Origin: Mycolicibacterium peregrinum
GTDB lineage: Bacteria > Actinomycetota > Actinomycetes > Mycobacteriales > Mycobacteriaceae
Length of the DNA: 64,000 nt
Direction of reading: 5' to 3'
NCBI RefSeq assembly: GCF_001665785.1
Contig: NZ_LZSO01000016.1
Location: 124,001-188,000 of the forward strand
Made by a program: the position numbers and the translations under genes. The notes below the pieces were generated by a model, which was not told where the DNA came from, ran no database searches, and saw only the letters and a program-made list of their open reading frames with translations. This document shows, piece by piece, positions 60,237 through 64,000 of this stretch (its first letter is position 1; every line of letters begins with the position of its first letter).

Positions 60237-60254
60237 GCCTTGCCATAGCAAGGC
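60237..60254. promoter_or_regulatory. Perfect palindrome in the efeU promoter
   Basis: GCCTTGC and GCAAGGC are perfect arms around CATA, 52 bp upstream of the efeU start. It overlaps an IdeR-like box on its right. It may be an operator or an mRNA hairpin. Confidence 0.5.
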
Positions 60255-60267
60255 GTGGCTCACCTTA
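60249..60267 (-). promoter_or_regulatory. IdeR/DtxR-like iron box candidate
   Basis: Read on the efeU coding strand, TAAGGTGAGCCACGCCTTG matches roughly 14 of 19 positions of the mycobacterial IdeR box consensus. It lies about 65 bp before the efeU start, where iron-bound IdeR could repress. Not a perfect match, so uncertain. Confidence 0.45.
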
Positions 60268-60393
60268 GCAGGGGGGTCTGTGGGACCGGCTGGCGTCACC
60301 TGCTGTTCTTCCGGCACGCCCCCGTCGCTCGACGCGTCCACGGTCGCGCATGCGACGATGGCCAATCAGACCGAGCGGGGTTGAGGGAGTCCG

Positions 60394-61125
60394 GTGTCGC
60401 CAGTGCGTTGGCTGCGGGCTGTCGCCGTTATTGCTGCGACAGCGCTGCTGTTGGCATCCAGCTGTTCGTGGCATCTGGGGACCCCAATTCCGGAAGGTGT
60501 GCCGCCGCCGGCCGGTGATGCGGTGCCTGCGATCGACACTTATGCCAAGGGCCGACCGGCCGATCAGCTCCACGAATGGGCGGCGCAGCGAGCGCCTGCG
60601 ATGGGCATGCCCGTCAATGCCCTGGAGGCCTACGCCTACGCCGCGCGCGTCGCCCAGGTGGAGAACCCCAACTGCAAGGTGGCCTGGACCACCCTGGCCG
60701 GCATCGGCATGGTCGAGAGCCACCACGGCACGTACCGCGGGGCGATGATCGCCCGCAACGGCGACGTCACCCCACCGATCCGCGGTGTCCAGCTGGACGG
60801 GACGGCCGGCAACCTGCGCATTCCCGACACCGACAAGGGCAAGCTCGACGGGGATCCGCTGATGGACCGGGCCATGGGGCCGATGCAGTTCATCCCGGAG
60901 ACCTGGGGTCATTTCGGGGTTGACGGCAACAACGACGGGGTCGTGAGCCCGGACAACTTCGACGACGCCGCGCTCTCGGCCGCCGGCCTGCTGTGCTGGT
61001 ACGGCAAGGACCTGTCCACGCCGCGGGGTTGGATGAAGGCGCTCAAGGCGTACAACAACTCCGACCAGTACGCCCGGATGGTCCGTGACTGGGCGACGGC
61101 GTATGCCGGTGGCCACGGCTTGTGA
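60394..61125 (+). CDS. lpqU: LpqU lytic-transglycosylase-like lipoprotein
   Basis: 243 residues, Rv1022 position. Signal peptide with lipobox ASSC near residue 24. A lysozyme-like lytic transglycosylase domain has the catalytic glutamate in GIGMVESHHGTY, and GAMIARNGDV and MGPMQFIPETWGHFGVDGN motifs. It cuts peptidoglycan glycan strands. GTG start. It precedes eno by 97 bp. Confidence 0.92.
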   Translation: MSPVRWLRAVAVIAATALLLASSCSWHLGTPIPEGVPPPAGDAVPAIDTYAKGRPADQLHEWAAQRAPAMGMPVNALEAYAYAARVAQVENPNCKVAWTTLAGIGMVESHHGTYRGAMIARNGDVTPPIRGVQLDGTAGNLRIPDTDKGKLDGDPLMDRAMGPMQFIPETWGHFGVDGNNDGVVSPDNFDDAALSAAGLLCWYGKDLSTPRGWMKALKAYNNSDQYARMVRDWATAYAGGHGL

Positions 61126-61147
61126 CGCGCGTCGGTGACCCGCGTGA

Positions 61148-62506
<1,359 letters not shown>

Positions 62507-62533
62507 CGCAGGCGTCTGCACACCCACACGTCG

Positions 62534-63235
62534 ATGCCTGAAGCGAAGCGGCCAGACCCGAAGCGACGGTCCCCAGCCTCCCGACCCGGCAAACCGGGTA
62601 AGGCTGGGGAGTCGAATCGGCCGCGCGCTTCACAGCCCCGACGCCGGGCCGCCGAATCCCGTCCGGCGCAGGCCGAACCGGTTGCCGACGAGTCGGTCAC
62701 CAAAGCCATTGCGGTGCAAGCTCAGCAGCAGGCCGAGCTGCAGTCCGAACAGCGGTTCGGGTCGACTGCGCGCCGGGCGGCGATCCTGGCCGCGGTGGTG
62801 TGTGTGCTGACGCTGACCATCGCGGGGCCGGTTCGCACCTATTTCGCCCAGCGCACCGAGATGAAACAACTCAAGGCCAGCGAGGAGCAGTTGCGCGCCA
62901 AGATCGCCGACTTGGAACAACAGAAGGTCAAACTGGCCGACCCGGTGTACATCGCGGCCCAGGCTCGGGAGCGGCTCGGTTTCGTCATGCCCGGCGACAC
63001 TCCGTATCAGGTGCAACTGCCGCCCGGAGCCATCGCGGCGGGCGAGCCGGGCGAGCCTGTGCTGCCGGGATCGGCGGTGCCGGTGGGGCAGCCCTGGTAC
63101 ACCTCGCTGTGGCACACGATTGCCGATGAGCCGCACGGGGTTTCCCCGACCATTGGCGGTCCACCGCCGGCGCCGGGTGGCCCGCCTCCACCCCCTGCCC
63201 CGCCACCGGCCGAGCCCAGAGGTCCCAATGGTTGA
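62534..63235 (+). CDS. FtsB/DivIC-family septum protein
   Basis: 233 residues, Rv1024 position. A basic N-terminal tail of 80 residues is followed by one membrane helix (AAILAAVVCVLTLTIAG), a coiled coil (EMKQLKASEEQLRAKIADLE) and the conserved ARERLGFVMPGDTPY. It takes part in the divisome with FtsL and FtsQ. The C-terminal tail is Pro-rich. 27 bp after eno. Confidence 0.88.
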   Translation: MPEAKRPDPKRRSPASRPGKPGKAGESNRPRASQPRRRAAESRPAQAEPVADESVTKAIAVQAQQQAELQSEQRFGSTARRAAILAAVVCVLTLTIAGPVRTYFAQRTEMKQLKASEEQLRAKIADLEQQKVKLADPVYIAAQARERLGFVMPGDTPYQVQLPPGAIAAGEPGEPVLPGSAVPVGQPWYTSLWHTIADEPHGVSPTIGGPPPAPGGPPPPPAPPPAEPRGPNG

Positions 63236-63719
63236 TCCCGCCGACATCGAGGCTGTGACACGGCAATTGGGCCGTGAGCCGCGGGGCGTTCTTGAGGTCG
63301 TCTACCGCTGTCCCAACGGCGAACCGGGCGTGGTCAAGACCGCGCCGAAACTGCCCGACGGCACACCGTTCCCGACGTTGTACTACCTGACGCATCCGGC
63401 GCTGACTGCCGCCGCGAGCCGGCTGGAGTCCTCCGGGCTGATGCGGGAGATGACCGAACGCCTGCAAGAGGATGAGGCCCTGGCCGCCGCGTATCGCCGG
63501 GCACACGAGTCGTATCTGGCCGAGCGGGACGAGATCGAATCGCTGGGCACCACGTTCACCGGTGGCGGTATGCCCGACCGTGTGAAGTGTCTTCATGTGG
63601 TGATGGCCCACTCGTTGGCAAAAGGCCCCGGAGTCAACCCCTTTGGTGACGAAGCGCTCGCATTGCTGGCGGTCGAGCCGGCGATGGCAGGAATCTTGGA
63701 TCGAGAGGTGTGGGTTTGA
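63228..63719 (+). CDS. DUF501 family protein
   Basis: 163 residues, Rv1025 position. The family motif is PTLYYLTHPALTAAASRLESSG, with GGMPDRVKCLHVVMAHSLA and NPFGDEAL. It is conserved in actinobacteria between ftsB-like and ppx genes, with no known activity. It overlaps both neighbours by a few bases, so the three genes make one operon. Confidence 0.9.
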   Translation: MVDPADIEAVTRQLGREPRGVLEVVYRCPNGEPGVVKTAPKLPDGTPFPTLYYLTHPALTAAASRLESSGLMREMTERLQEDEALAAAYRRAHESYLAERDEIESLGTTFTGGGMPDRVKCLHVVMAHSLAKGPGVNPFGDEALALLAVEPAMAGILDREVWV

Positions 63720-64000
63720 GTCGGGTCGGCGCAATTGACGGCCAGCGCCGGGTAGGTGCAATTGACTGTGGCACCAACTCGATTCGCCTGCTGATCGCCG
63801 ATCTGGTGGACGGCAAGCTTCGCGACGTGCACCGTGAGATGCGGGTCGTGCGGCTGGGGCAGGGCGTCGACGCCACCGGCCAGTTCGCTCCGGACGCCTT
63901 GGCGCGCACCGAATCCGCACTGGCCGACTATGTGGCGCTGATGGCTGAGCATTCGGTGACCGCGGTGCGCATGGTCGCCACGTCGGCCGCACGGGATGCC
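63716..64000 (+). CDS. Exopolyphosphatase Ppx/GppA family, 5' part
   Basis: The first 95 residues are present, cut by the window edge; Rv1026 (ppx2) position. The phosphate-binding loop AIDCGTNSIRLLIAD is visible. The TTG at 63716 overlaps the DUF501 stop (TTGA). The N-terminus is odd: RVGAID occurs twice, nine residues apart, because of an 18-bp direct repeat at 63722-63739 and 63749-63766. The family hydrolyses polyphosphate or pppGpp. Confidence 0.85.
   Translation, partial: MSRVGAIDGQRRVGAIDCGTNSIRLLIADLVDGKLRDVHREMRVVRLGQGVDATGQFAPDALARTESALADYVALMAEHSVTAVRMVATSAARDA

Overview
The window is a high-GC chromosome segment from a Mycobacterium, most likely a rapid grower (Mycolicibacterium type). 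The evidence is gene content and order. From about 12.5 kb to the right edge the genes follow the block known in M. tuberculosis as Rv0998 to Rv1026: pat, DUF5642 lipoprotein, alkB-like, arcA, pmt, rsmI, pabB, metG, tatD, rpfB, ksgA, ispE, an acyl-AMP ligase, pth, rplY, lpqT, prs, glmU, tRNA-Gln, a TetR gene, mfd, mazG, lpqU, eno, ftsB-like, DUF501 and ppx. Family and orthologue names come from motif reading and recalled families, not from a database search.

Left part (1-12.5 kb) is accessory. It opens with the 3' half of a tRNA-Ala gene (anticodon CGC) and its terminator, which looks like the attachment scar of an element lying left of the window. Then come two cytochrome P450 / TetR pairs, an SDR divergent from an XRE/MmyB-type regulator, a TetR gene next to a divergent enoyl-CoA hydratase / SDR pair (acyl-CoA catabolism), an EspC-like / WxG-like type VII secretion pair, an aldehyde dehydrogenase, and a molybdate-binding regulator with modA but no modB or modC.

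Central part (12.5-45.6 kb) holds the conserved block: protein acetylation, tRNA and rRNA modification, cell-wall resuscitation factor RpfB, isoprenoid, PRPP and UDP-GlcNAc synthesis. Lineage-specific insertions interrupt it: soxR, an ECF41-type sigma factor with a flavin oxidoreductase, an NADP-glutamate dehydrogenase, an antisense Ser/Thr kinase, small secreted and membrane proteins, an Fe-S protein, a phosphoesterase, an SDR and an ArsC-like protein.

Right part (45.6-64 kb) carries an SRPBCC/ArsR operon with two perfect operators, a second diaminopimelate-decarboxylase-like gene, mfd, a secreted protein with 17 elastin-like VPxVN pentads, mazG with an acidic tail, a SxxK-type serine hydrolase, an efeUOB iron-uptake operon ending in a DsbA-like gene, then lpqU, eno, ftsB-like, DUF501 and the truncated start of ppx. 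Translational coupling (ATGA, GTGA, TTGA, TGATG junctions) is frequent. Several intergenic palindromes look like operators or bidirectional terminators, and two hairpin families recur within the window. The most unusual items are the elastin-like repeat protein, the 51-bp perfect palindrome after ksgA, the missing conventional start of ksgA, the tRNA-Ala scar and the paired ArsR operators.
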